Assembly (NCBI GenBank): GCA_944321525.1
Contig: CALULQ010000024.1
Location: 1 to 56,296, forward strand
DNA length: 56,296 bases
Reading direction: 5' to 3'
From: an uncultured Paraprevotella sp.
GTDB lineage: Bacteria > Bacteroidota > Bacteroidia > Bacteroidales > Bacteroidaceae
Part shown: piece after piece, positions 1 to 8,375 of the stretch
Position numbering within the stretch: the stretch's first letter is position 1
Layout of the letters: each line of letters begins with the position of its first letter
The notes under the pieces: generated by a model
Told to the model about the DNA's origin: nothing
What the model saw: only the letters and a program-made list of their open reading frames with translations
The model's database searches: none
Translations under genes and position numbers: made by a program

Positions 1-73
1 AGCGGGACCCGGGATTGAACCGGGGACCTCATGATTATGAATCATGCGCTCTAACCAGCTGAGCTATCCCGCC
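1..73 (-). tRNA. tRNA-Met (CAU), 3' end cut by window edge
   Basis: Read on the minus strand, the sequence folds as a cloverleaf. The acceptor stem GGCGGGA pairs with TCCCGCT, with a closing G-U. The D arm is GCTC/GAGC, the anticodon stem CATGA/TCATG encloses loop TTCATAA with anticodon CAT, and the T arm is CCCGG/CCGGG around TTCAATC. The discriminator base would lie just outside the window. Whether it is elongator Met or a CAU tRNA modified to read Ile cannot be decided with certainty; it is not typical of initiator tRNA. Confidence 0.93.
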
Positions 74-247
74 ATCCTTTCGTTTGCGGTTGCAAAGGTA
101 CGTATTATTTTCTTTTCCGCAAAACAAAACGCCACTTTTTTTATTCTTCCCTGAGAAAATAGCCAAAAGCAGAAGGGGAAAGGGAGGCTTTCGCGGCATC
201 TTGACATAAAAAGCGCTAAAATATAAGGCTACATTTCATTTTTATGT

Positions 248-255
248 TAACTTTG
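248..255 (+). promoter_or_regulatory. -7 promoter element of the LptF/LptG-ribBA unit
   Basis: TAACTTTG matches the Bacteroidales -7 consensus TAnnTTTG and lies about 28 bases before the ATG at 284. I see no clear TTG at the usual upstream distance. Confidence 0.5.
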
Positions 256-283
256 CTCCCTGATTCGCACGAACTATTATGGG

Positions 284-2185
284 ATGAAATTCATTAAGAA
301 AATAGACATATTCATACTCAAAGCCTATTCCCTGCTTTTTGTCGGCACGTTCTTCATCTGCCTTTTCATCTTCCTGATGCAGTTCATGTGGCGCTACGTG
401 GATGACTTGATTGGCAAAGGGCTGCCATTGGACGTCTTGGCCAAATTCTTTTATTATGCCGGCCTGACGCTGATTCCCATGTCGCTCCCTCTGGCCATTC
501 TGCTGGCTTCGCTCATCACTTTCGGCAACTTGGGCGAACGCTTTGAGCTGCTGTCGATGAAGGCGGCGGGCATCCCGCTCGTCCGTATCCTGCAACCGCT
601 CATCATCTTCAACCTCCTGCTATGTGGTTGCTCGTTCTATTTCCAGAACGTCACCGGGCCGGAAGCCCAACGCAACTTCTACGCCCTCCTCTATTCCATG
701 AAACAGAAGTCGCCCGAACTGGAAATACCCGAAGGTATCTTCTACAGCGAAATACCGGGATACAACATCTTCGTGGAAGAAAAAGGGAAGGAAAACGGCA
801 TGCTCTACGGCGTGATGATCTATAGCACCACGGACGGCTACGAAGACGCGCAAATCGTCCTGGCCGACTCGGCTGAACTCAAAACCACGGCCGACGAGAA
901 GCATCTCATGCTGACCATGTTCGCCGGAGAGCGCTTTCGCAACATGCAAGCCCAAGGCAACATGATGGCACGCTCCAACGTGCCCTACATGCGGGAGACG
1001 TTCATCAAGGAGACCGACCTCATCCCCTTCGACAACAACCTCGACATGACGGACGCCAGCTTGTTCAGCAGCAGGGCGCAAACCAAGAACCTGGAGGAAA
1101 TCCAGACGGGCATCGACTCGCTGCGGCACCGGAGCGACAGCGTGGGCCGCTCGCTCTACAGCTACACCAGCCAGACGACCTACAAACGGAAAGAGCGCGT
1201 CTCACAGGACGATTCCGCCAGAATCGTACAGCAGAAGCTGGACTTCGACACGCTCTACGCCCGCTTCCCGGCCGAACAACAGCAGCAAATCATGCGCCGG
1301 GCCATGCAAAAGAGCACCGTAGCCGCCAACGAATATGAATTCCGCAGCCTGGTGTCGAAAGACATCGACCAGTCCATGTGGACGCATGAAGTGGAATGGC
1401 ACAAGAAATTCACCCTTTCGCTGGCCTGCCTTTTCTTCTTCTTCATCGGCGCCCCGCTCGGGGCCATCATCCGCAAGGGCGGACTTGGCGTCCCTGTCGT
1501 GGTGTCGGTGGCCATCTTCATCTTCTATTATATAATTAATGTGTCGGGAGAGAAAATGGCGCGAAGCGGCGAGTGGATTCCATGGTTCGGCGAATGGTTC
1601 AGTTCCATGGTGCTTTGTCCCATCGGCATATTCCTCACCTACAAGGCCAACAAGGACTCGGCCGTGTTCAACATCGAGGCCTACACCAACGTCATCAGGA
1701 AGCTCCTGGGACTCCGCCTCTCGCGGAACATCGCGCGCAAGGAAGTCATCATCCACGACCCGGACTATCCTGACGTGAAGAGGCGGCTGTCCGCACTATC
1801 GGAAGAATGGCAGGAATATGCCCGGAACACGCGGTTGCGCTTTCCGCCCAACTACCTCCACATTTTCTTCCAGGCCCAGGACGACCAAGCCGTCGTACAG
1901 TTGAGCGAGCGGATGGAGGAACTTGTCGCCATTCTGGCCAACAGCCGGGACTCCGCCATATTGGACGCATTGAACAAGATTCCCATCGTCTCCACGCACG
2001 CGCACACGCGCCCGTTCCATAACTATAAGTGGAACATGGCACTGGGCATCGTGTTCCCTGCCGGCATATTCTTCTACTTCAGAATATGGAGATACCGGTT
2101 ACGGCTCTACAAGGACGTGCAGCAAATCAAGAAATACAGCGCATTCATCGCTGAGAGAATAGACAAATTGTTAGCAAACGAATAA
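284..2185 (+). CDS. LptF/LptG (YjgP/YjgQ) family permease with C-terminal extension
   Basis: Family role: LptF and LptG are the inner-membrane subunits of the LptB2FG ABC transporter that extracts lipopolysaccharide from the inner membrane. The sequence shows hydrophobic segments near residues 13-36, 55-82, 100-120, 375-395, 400-420 and 430-450. A large periplasmic domain lies between the third and fourth segments, which is the family's arrangement. At 633 residues it is much longer than the usual 350-400. After the sixth segment there is about 150 residues of mostly soluble sequence, then one more hydrophobic stretch near 585-605 followed by a basic tail. The extended form is, to my knowledge, common in Bacteroidales. 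The gene lies 14 bases upstream of ribBA and is probably co-transcribed with it. It cannot be assigned to LptF rather than LptG from sequence alone. Confidence 0.85.
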   Translation: MKFIKKIDIFILKAYSLLFVGTFFICLFIFLMQFMWRYVDDLIGKGLPLDVLAKFFYYAGLTLIPMSLPLAILLASLITFGNLGERFELLSMKAAGIPLVRILQPLIIFNLLLCGCSFYFQNVTGPEAQRNFYALLYSMKQKSPELEIPEGIFYSEIPGYNIFVEEKGKENGMLYGVMIYSTTDGYEDAQIVLADSAELKTTADEKHLMLTMFAGERFRNMQAQGNMMARSNVPYMRETFIKETDLIPFDNNLDMTDASLFSSRAQTKNLEEIQTGIDSLRHRSDSVGRSLYSYTSQTTYKRKERVSQDDSARIVQQKLDFDTLYARFPAEQQQQIMRRAMQKSTVAANEYEFRSLVSKDIDQSMWTHEVEWHKKFTLSLACLFFFFIGAPLGAIIRKGGLGVPVVVSVAIFIFYYIINVSGEKMARSGEWIPWFGEWFSSMVLCPIGIFLTYKANKDSAVFNIEAYTNVIRKLLGLRLSRNIARKEVIIHDPDYPDVKRRLSALSEEWQEYARNTRLRFPPNYLHIFFQAQDDQAVVQLSERMEELVAILANSRDSAILDALNKIPIVSTHAHTRPFHNYKWNMALGIVFPAGIFFYFRIWRYRLRLYKDVQQIKKYSAFIAERIDKLLANE

Positions 2186-2199
2186 AACGAACAGACATC

Positions 2200-3414
2200 A
2201 TGGATACGTTCAACTTAAACTCAATAGAAGAAGCCATCGCCGACTTCAAGGAAGGAAAATTCGTCATCGTCGTGGACGATGAAGACCGTGAAAATGAGGG
2301 GGACTTCATTACCGCCGCGGAAATGATCACCCCGGAAAAGGTGAACTTCATGCTCCAAGAAGGGCGCGGAGTGCTGTGCGCCCCCATCACCATCTCGCGC
2401 AGTGAAGAACTGGACCTCCCGCACCAGGTCGACAACAACACGTCGATATTGGGCACCCCGTTCACCGTCACCGTCGACAAACTGGAAGGGTGCACCACGG
2501 GTGTTTCGGCCCACGATCGCGCCGCCACCATCCGCGCGCTGGCCGATCCGTCATCGCGCCCTGAAACTTTCGGCCGGCCGGGGCACATCAACCCGCTCTA
2601 CGCACAAGACAAGGGCGTGTTGCGCCGGGCCGGACATACAGAAGCGGCCATCGACCTGGCAAGACTGGCCGGACTGCAGCCCGCAGCCGCCCTCATCGAA
2701 ATCCTCAACCCGGACGGCACGATGGCACGCATGCCGGAGTTGCAGAAAGTGTCGGAGCGGTTCGGCATCAAAATCATCGCCATCCGCGACCTGATAGCCT
2801 ACCGGCTGAAAAGGGAATCCATGGTGGAGCGCGGCCCCGAAGTGGACATGCCCACCGACTACGGCCACTTCCGCGACATCACGTTCCGTCAAACCAGCAA
2901 CGGCCTGGAGCACGTGGCGCTCATCAAAGGCCATTGGGAACCGGACGAACCCATCTTGGTGCGCGTCCATTCGTCGTGCGTCACCGGCGATATCTTCGGC
3001 AGCCAGCGCTGCGACTGCGGCGCACAGCTCCACAAAGCCATGCGCATGATTGAAGAAGCGGGCAAAGGAGTGGTGCTCTACATGAACCAGGAAGGACGCG
3101 GCATAGGCCTCTTCAACAAGATGAGGGCCTACAAGCTCCAAGAGGAAGGGCTGGACACAGTGGATGCCAACGTACACCTCGGCTTCCTGCCCGACGAACG
3201 GGAATACGGCGTGGGCGCACAAATCCTGCACGAACTGGGCGTGCACAAAATGAGGCTGTTGACCAACAACCCGGTCAAGCGCGTAGGACTGGAAGCCTAC
3301 GGACTGGAAATCGTGGAGAACGTGCCCATCGAAGTGCCCGTCACGCCGTATGACGAAAAATACATGCGCACCAAAAAAGAACGCATGGGACATACGTTGC
3401 ATTTCAATAAATAA
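2200..3414 (+). CDS. ribBA: Bifunctional 3,4-dihydroxy-2-butanone-4-phosphate synthase / GTP cyclohydrolase II
   Basis: This enzyme catalyses the two entry reactions of riboflavin synthesis. The N-terminal half converts ribulose 5-phosphate to dihydroxybutanone phosphate, and the C-terminal half opens GTP. The RibB half (about 1-200) has the acidic loop [10 protein letters not shown] at residues 26-35. The RibA half (about 205-404) has the zinc-binding cysteines C260, C271 and C273 in [17 protein letters not shown] and the motif [10 protein letters not shown]. At 404 residues it is full length for the fused enzyme. The ATG follows the permease gene by 14 bases, so translation is probably coupled to an upstream transcript. 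The protein is cytoplasmic. Confidence 0.97.
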   Translation: MDTFNLNSIEEAIADFKEGKFVIVVDDEDRENEGDFITAAEMITPEKVNFMLQEGRGVLCAPITISRSEELDLPHQVDNNTSILGTPFTVTVDKLEGCTTGVSAHDRAATIRALADPSSRPETFGRPGHINPLYAQDKGVLRRAGHTEAAIDLARLAGLQPAAALIEILNPDGTMARMPELQKVSERFGIKIIAIRDLIAYRLKRESMVERGPEVDMPTDYGHFRDITFRQTSNGLEHVALIKGHWEPDEPILVRVHSSCVTGDIFGSQRCDCGAQLHKAMRMIEEAGKGVVLYMNQEGRGIGLFNKMRAYKLQEEGLDTVDANVHLGFLPDEREYGVGAQILHELGVHKMRLLTNNPVKRVGLEAYGLEIVENVPIEVPVTPYDEKYMRTKKERMGHTLHFNK

Positions 3415-3438
3415 ACGGGCGCAACGGCCCATCCCACA

Positions 3439-3480
3439 AAATCCTGCGTCACGACCTCCTTGTGGCGCAGGATTTCTTCG
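3439..3480 (+). terminator. Hairpin downstream of ribBA
   Basis: The arms AAATCCTGCG and CGCAGGATTT are followed by TTCTTCGTT. This fits a rho-independent terminator with a short, imperfect T tract, 24 bases after the ribBA stop. Confidence 0.65.
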
Positions 3481-3514
3481 TTAAAACAGAGCATGGCAAA
3501 CCACCGTGCCCCCA

Positions 3515-3522
3515 ATTTTCGA
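3515..3522. repeat. Left target-site duplication of repeat element A
   Basis: ATTTTCGA lies directly before the left end of element A. ATTTTCGG lies directly after its right end at 4290-4297, so 7 of 8 bases match. This looks like an 8-bp target duplication. Confidence 0.6.
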
Positions 3523-4289
3523 GGCTCGGTAGAAATCCAATAGAGACAGCCGTATATTTCAGCAATTCCGGGAAGGAAAGAAAGATGGGCCTCGGAAACG
3601 CCCTTGCCTGTTCCGGTGGCGCCACAGGCCTCCAGTCGCCTCCTGTCGCGAAGGCGCCAAAAGACCGGCGGACAGCAACAAGTCCCCAAATGACATTTTG
3701 CCAAAACGTCAAGGCAACCCCTGCGAGAACCGCGCAAACGGGCGCGGGACGGGAACAGGACGGAAATACGCGAACCTCGCGCGCCCAAGGGAATGCAGGA
3801 TGAAAGCCGAAAGCCGGTTTCCGCAACATTTTGCCGTCCGCCACGGAACGCCGTGCGGCCGGAACCCGCCCTCCACGTCAGCCCCGCAAGGGGAACGGCT
3901 GGCAAAAGGACAAACGGGGCTTGCACGCGGGCGGACTCCATCCAGAGCGGGAAAAGCCCTCCGAAGCCCTGTTTTACCCCTCTTTCTGCACTCGCAGGAA
4001 GTGCCTTGCGGCAAAAAAGTTTCGTCTTTGCGGAAGACGGTTCATTTCTTTGCGGAAAGCGATTTTGTTTTTACCGCAAAAAAACGACCGCCGGGACGGA
4101 GAAATGCTCCATACAAACAGTTCCTCTACCCGTTTTTTAACACTTCGACCTCTGTATGCGGCGGTCCGTCCTGTCATTGAAACACGGAAACGAAAGGAAA
4201 ACCTTCCTTTCTGGCAGGAAATTCCGTGCTTGGGTGACAATCCGACAAAAGTGTTGTAGTTGGTTCCCCCACTGAATTCCTACAGAGCC
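3523..4289 (+). mobile_element. Non-autonomous transposon-like repeat, copy A (767 bp)
   Basis: This intergenic block between ribBA and the aminotransferase is repeated at 51515-52270 in the same orientation. Identity is about 90% over the central 480 bases, and copy A has about 11 extra bases in its left third. Its ends are imperfect inverted repeats: the left end begins GGCTCGGTAGAAATCCA and the right end, reverse-complemented, begins GGCTCTGTAGGAATTCA. An 8-bp near-duplication flanks it. No transposase is encoded. Several overlapping reading frames are open but lack convincing ATG starts. The centre carries three spaced copies of a TTTGCGG-like motif between about 4005 and 4060. The best reading is a MITE-like element mobilised in trans. 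The GGCTC end and 8-bp duplication recall ISL3-type insertions, but that assignment is only a guess. Confidence 0.7.
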
Positions 4290-4359
4290 ATTTTCGGCTT
4301 AAAAGCGCCATTTTTCTCGAAAATAGAATAAAAGAGTAGCACATTTCAGCAGAAATGCC

Positions 4360-4367
4360 TAACTTTG
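4360..4367 (+). promoter_or_regulatory. -7 promoter element of the aminotransferase gene
   Basis: TAACTTTG, 41 bases before the ATG at 4408 and just outside repeat element A. Confidence 0.5.
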
Positions 4368-4407
4368 CAACACATTAGCGTACGATTCAACAAGAAAGGA
4401 TGCATAT

Positions 4408-5601
4408 ATGAACCAATTATCTGATCGTTTGAACAGGCTTTCGCCTTCGGCCACCTTGGCCATGTCGCAAAAAAGCAGCGAGCTGAAAGCACAAGGCGTA
4501 GACGTAATCAACCTGAGCGTAGGCGAACCGGACTTCAACACTCCGGACCACATCAAAGCCGCAGCCATCAAGGCCGTGGAGGAAAACTATTCGCGCTACT
4601 CTCCCGTTCCGGGCTACCCAGCCCTGCGCGAAGCCATCGCCGCCAAACTGAAAAAGGAGAACGGGCTGGATTACACGCCGGCACAGATTCTCTGCTCCAA
4701 CGGCGCGAAACAGTCGGTCTGCAACGCCATCATGGCTTTAGTGAATGCCGGCGACGAAGTGATTATCCCGGCACCTTATTGGGTCAGCTACCCGCAGATG
4801 GTGAAGCTCGCCGAAGGCGAACCCGTCATCGTGGAAGCCGGCATCGAGCAAGACTTCAAAATAACACCGGCACAGTTGGAAGCGGCCATCACACCCAAAA
4901 CCCGCGCCCTCATCCTCTGCTCGCCGAGCAACCCCACCGGTTCCGTCTATTCAAAAGAAGAACTGCAAGGATTGGCCGAGGTCATTGCCCGCCACGAGCG
5001 CGTTATCGTCATCGCAGACGAAATCTACGAACACATCAACTACGTGGGCAAGCATGAAAGCATTGCACAGTTCGGCGAAATCAAAGACCGCGTGGTCATC
5101 GTCAATGGTGTATCGAAGGCTTACGCCATGACGGGATGGCGCATCGGCTTCATCGCTGCTCCGGAATGGATTGTCAAAGGCTGCAACAAACTGCAGGGAC
5201 AATATACCAGCGGCCCATGCTCAGTGTCGCAAAAAGCTGCCGAAGCAGCCTACACCGGCTCGCAACAATGCGTGGAGGACATGCGGCAGGCTTTCGAGCG
5301 CCGCAAGAACCTCATCGTAAAGCTCGCCAAAGAAATACCCGGGCTGGAGGTGAACGACCCGCAGGGCGCATTCTACCTCTTCCCCAAATGCAGCTCCTAC
5401 TTTGGCAAAGCCGACGGTGAACGCCGCATTGAGAACTCCACCGACTTCGCCATGTATCTGCTCGAAGTAGGCCATGTTGCCACGGTGGGTGGCGACGCCT
5501 TCGGCTCTCCCGAATGCTTCCGCATGAGCTATGCCACCAGCGACGAAAACATCGTCGAGGCCATGAAACGGATTAAAGAAGCATTGGCCCGGTTGAGGTA
5601 A
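4408..5601 (+). CDS. aspC: Pyridoxal-phosphate aspartate aminotransferase (class I)
   Basis: The enzyme probably transfers the amino group between aspartate and 2-oxoglutarate, giving oxaloacetate and glutamate; related fold-type I enzymes accept other substrates. The 397-residue length is typical. Visible hallmarks are SVGEPDFNTP near the N-terminus, PAPYWVSYP, CSPSNPTGSVYS (substrate and cofactor loop), IADEIYEH, and the Schiff-base lysine K237 in VSKAYAMTGWRIGF. It is monocistronic, with its own promoter after repeat element A and a terminator after the stop. Substrate specificity is inferred from family similarity. Confidence 0.88.
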   Translation: MNQLSDRLNRLSPSATLAMSQKSSELKAQGVDVINLSVGEPDFNTPDHIKAAAIKAVEENYSRYSPVPGYPALREAIAAKLKKENGLDYTPAQILCSNGAKQSVCNAIMALVNAGDEVIIPAPYWVSYPQMVKLAEGEPVIVEAGIEQDFKITPAQLEAAITPKTRALILCSPSNPTGSVYSKEELQGLAEVIARHERVIVIADEIYEHINYVGKHESIAQFGEIKDRVVIVNGVSKAYAMTGWRIGFIAAPEWIVKGCNKLQGQYTSGPCSVSQKAAEAAYTGSQQCVEDMRQAFERRKNLIVKLAKEIPGLEVNDPQGAFYLFPKCSSYFGKADGERRIENSTDFAMYLLEVGHVATVGGDAFGSPECFRMSYATSDENIVEAMKRIKEALARLR

Positions 5602-5624
5602 AAGCGGGGCTAGCACAAAGACAT

Positions 5625-5672
5625 GCAAAATATCTCGCCAGAAAAACTTCCGGTCGAGATATTTTGCTTTTC
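5625..5672 (+). terminator. Rho-independent terminator after aspC
   Basis: A perfect 13-bp stem, GCAAAATATCTCG / CGAGATATTTTGC, is followed by TTTTC. Confidence 0.8.
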
Positions 5673-5728
5673 TGACGAAGCGCCTTCTGCGCCATAATTC
5701 TGACGACATCACACATTAACAGACAAGC

Positions 5729-8338
5729 ATGAAAAGAAATCTTATATGGATTAGTTTATTGGCCTTCGCCGCCATGACGGCAAGCGAGCCTGCCATCGCG
5801 GCTGAAAGCGAAGGCATCTTCCCGCTCATGGCCAAGAAGAGAAAAAAGGCCGAACCGAAAGATTCCGTATCTGAATCGGCCTACAAACGGTTCACCGGAC
5901 GTGACTCCGTTGCCCTCAAAGGGGTAGCCGGCATCATCAAGAAAGACGGCAGTTTCTACCTTGAATTCCCCACACGGCTGCTGGGCCGCGAGTTTCTGGT
6001 CACGAACCGACTGCAACGGGTGCCGTCCGAACTCAACGAGGCTGGTGTGAACAAAGGCATCAACTACGAAAACCAGGTCGTCACGTTCGAATGGCTGAAG
6101 GCAGACAAAAAACTCTGCATCCGCCAACAGCGCCTCACGCCGGAAGTCAATCCCGACGACGCAATGGCTCCATCTGTGGCAGACAACTATATCAACCCTC
6201 TCATCGCCAGCCTGAAGATTGAAACCGTCGCACCGGACTCCAGCACCGTCATCGTCAAAATCGACGACCTGTTCAACGGCAAGCAGACGGCCATCAACGA
6301 TGTGTTCAACAACATCAACCTCGGAACATCAGCAAACTCCGACCTCTCACGGATATTGGACATCAAGGCTTTCGAGAGCAACATCGTGGGCACGTCCGAG
6401 CTCACCACCATCGTGCGGGAAGGCATGAGCAAAGTGAACGTCACCGTAGTGGTCAGTTCCTCGCTCAGCTTGCTTCCTGAGACTCCCATGCCCGGCCGCG
6501 AAGTCAGCAACCGTGTGGGCTATTTCACCACCAAACGCCTGCGTTATGCCGACCGCCAGCAAGAACTCAAGACCCAGCAATACATCACCCGCTGGAGACT
6601 GGAACCCTCCGACGAAAGCGCTTATCTGCGCGGTGAACTCGTCGAGCCCAAGCAGCCCATCGTGTTCTACCTCGACCCCGCCACGCCCGAACAACTGCGG
6701 CCATACATCCGCAAAGGCATCCTGGACTGGAATGTAGCATTCGAAAAAGCCGGATTCAAAGATGCCGTCAGAGTGGAAGAATACACCGACAGCATGGCTG
6801 CCGAAGGCGACGACTTGAAATACTCGGTGTTCACCTATGCCGCCTCTGCCAAATCGAACGCCATGGGGCCGTCCACCATTGACCCTCGCACAGGCGAAAT
6901 CATAGAAGCCGACATCATCTGGTGGCACAACGTGGTGTCGCTCTTGCGCGAATGGATTGTGGTGCAAACCGGTGCCACCAATCCGGCCGCACGCACGGCC
7001 GAACTGCCCGACAGCCTGATGGGCGACGCCGCACGTTTCGTGGCATGCCACGAAGTAGGACATTCGTTAGGTCTGAAGCACAACATGATAGCGTCCTGGA
7101 CTTATCCCACCGACTCCCTCCGTTCTGCTTCGTTCCTGCAGCGCGCCGGCGGCACTGCCGCTTCCATCATGGACTACGCCCGCTTCAACTATGTGGCACA
7201 GCCCGGCGACGGGACACCTTATGTGTCTCCACACATCGGCCCTTACGACTTGTTTGCCATCGAATGGGGCTATCGCTGGTATCCCGACAAGGAAACGGAA
7301 GAGAAACAGCTCCGCGCACTGCTCGACAGCCACAAGGACAACATCTACAAGTATGGTGAAGAACAAACGGCCCGCGAAGCCGTAGACCCGCGCTCGCTGA
7401 GCGAAGACCTTGGCGACAACGCCATGGAGTCCGCCACCTGCGGCATTGAAAACCTGAAACGCATCGTCCCGGACATCATCCGGTGGACTACCACCGGCAA
7501 GGACGGACAAACCTACAAGGATGCCGCCTCGCTCTACGCCGGCGTCATCTTCCAATGGGGGCTGTATCCCTACCACGTCATGGCCAATGTCGGCGGCATC
7601 TATTTGGAGAACACCGAAGTGGGCGACGGGCAGAAGACATACACCTTCGTGGAAAAAGAACGGCAACAAGACGCAGTGCGATTCCTCATCGACCAGTATC
7701 TTATCTACCCCGCATGGCTGTTCGACACGCCACTCTCCGACTACACTTACGTCCTGAAGGACACGCCCTACGGCACATTGGAGCAAAGCCCCAACGCCAT
7801 GTACAAGAACACGCTGAACTACCTGCTCTGGGACTTGATGGACAACAAGCGCATGGTGCGCATGTTCGAGAACGAATTCCAGAACGGCACGGACGCATTC
7901 ACCGCCGTGGAGATGATGGACATGTTGCATAAGGCCATCTTCGCCCCGACCATCAGCGGCAAGAAGACCGACGTCATGACCCGCAACCTGCAGAAGGCGT
8001 TCGTGGATGCCCTCATTACCGCCGCAGCCGAATCCGAAGGCGTGAAGATCAACAAGAGCCTCTATGCGGGACAACCGTGGATGGCCGCTTCGCAACTGCC
8101 TTGCACCGCGGCCAACGCCGATGCCGCCAACGGGGAAGACAACCGACACGCCCGCCTCATTGACATGTACAGCACGCAAATCAACCGTCTGAGCGACGCC
8201 ATCAGCGTCAAGCGCGGAGAATTGATGAGAATACTGACCTTGCTGAAAGGCAAGCGCAACGCTGCCGACCTGGCCACGCGCTACCATTACGAAGACATCA
8301 TCCTGCGCATACAGACAGCGCTCGGACTGGAGAAATGA
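5729..8338 (+). CDS. Secreted zinc-dependent metalloprotease (met-zincin, DUF5117/DUF5118/DUF4953 type)
   Basis: Residues 1-25 form a signal peptide ending near AIAAE, so the protein is exported. The catalytic zinc site is the canonical metzincin motif HEVGHSLGLKH at residues 441-451, followed shortly by SIMDYARFNY, which supplies the met-turn. The order of an N-terminal beta-rich region, a middle domain and the catalytic C-terminal part matches the large Bacteroidota proteases annotated with DUF5118, DUF5117 and DUF4953. At 869 residues the length is normal for that group. It lies 37 bases upstream of a SusC gene, so it is probably the first gene of a four-gene operon whose other members take up material across the outer membrane. 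Cleavage of protein or peptide substrate is family knowledge; the actual substrate is unknown. Confidence 0.88.
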   Translation: MKRNLIWISLLAFAAMTASEPAIAAESEGIFPLMAKKRKKAEPKDSVSESAYKRFTGRDSVALKGVAGIIKKDGSFYLEFPTRLLGREFLVTNRLQRVPSELNEAGVNKGINYENQVVTFEWLKADKKLCIRQQRLTPEVNPDDAMAPSVADNYINPLIASLKIETVAPDSSTVIVKIDDLFNGKQTAINDVFNNINLGTSANSDLSRILDIKAFESNIVGTSELTTIVREGMSKVNVTVVVSSSLSLLPETPMPGREVSNRVGYFTTKRLRYADRQQELKTQQYITRWRLEPSDESAYLRGELVEPKQPIVFYLDPATPEQLRPYIRKGILDWNVAFEKAGFKDAVRVEEYTDSMAAEGDDLKYSVFTYAASAKSNAMGPSTIDPRTGEIIEADIIWWHNVVSLLREWIVVQTGATNPAARTAELPDSLMGDAARFVACHEVGHSLGLKHNMIASWTYPTDSLRSASFLQRAGGTAASIMDYARFNYVAQPGDGTPYVSPHIGPYDLFAIEWGYRWYPDKETEEKQLRALLDSHKDNIYKYGEEQTAREAVDPRSLSEDLGDNAMESATCGIENLKRIVPDIIRWTTTGKDGQTYKDAASLYAGVIFQWGLYPYHVMANVGGIYLENTEVGDGQKTYTFVEKERQQDAVRFLIDQYLIYPAWLFDTPLSDYTYVLKDTPYGTLEQSPNAMYKNTLNYLLWDLMDNKRMVRMFENEFQNGTDAFTAVEMMDMLHKAIFAPTISGKKTDVMTRNLQKAFVDALITAAAESEGVKINKSLYAGQPWMAASQLPCTAANADAANGEDNRHARLIDMYSTQINRLSDAISVKRGELMRILTLLKGKRNAADLATRYHYEDIILRIQTALGLEK

Positions 8339-8375
8339 CCATAGACAATAGTATGAATGAAAAAAGAGAGCCTAT

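Noticed and set aside
3698..4180. A 160-codon frame kept in both repeat copies
   Set aside because: Only about 79% identical between copies while the DNA is about 90% identical, and substitutions are fewest at its third positions; it starts at TTG. Not selected as protein.
4361..4420. Riboswitch in front of the aminotransferase or ribBA genes
   Set aside because: The 5' leaders are short (under 50 bases) and show no conserved aptamer structure; an FMN riboswitch before ribBA is excluded by the 14-base gap.
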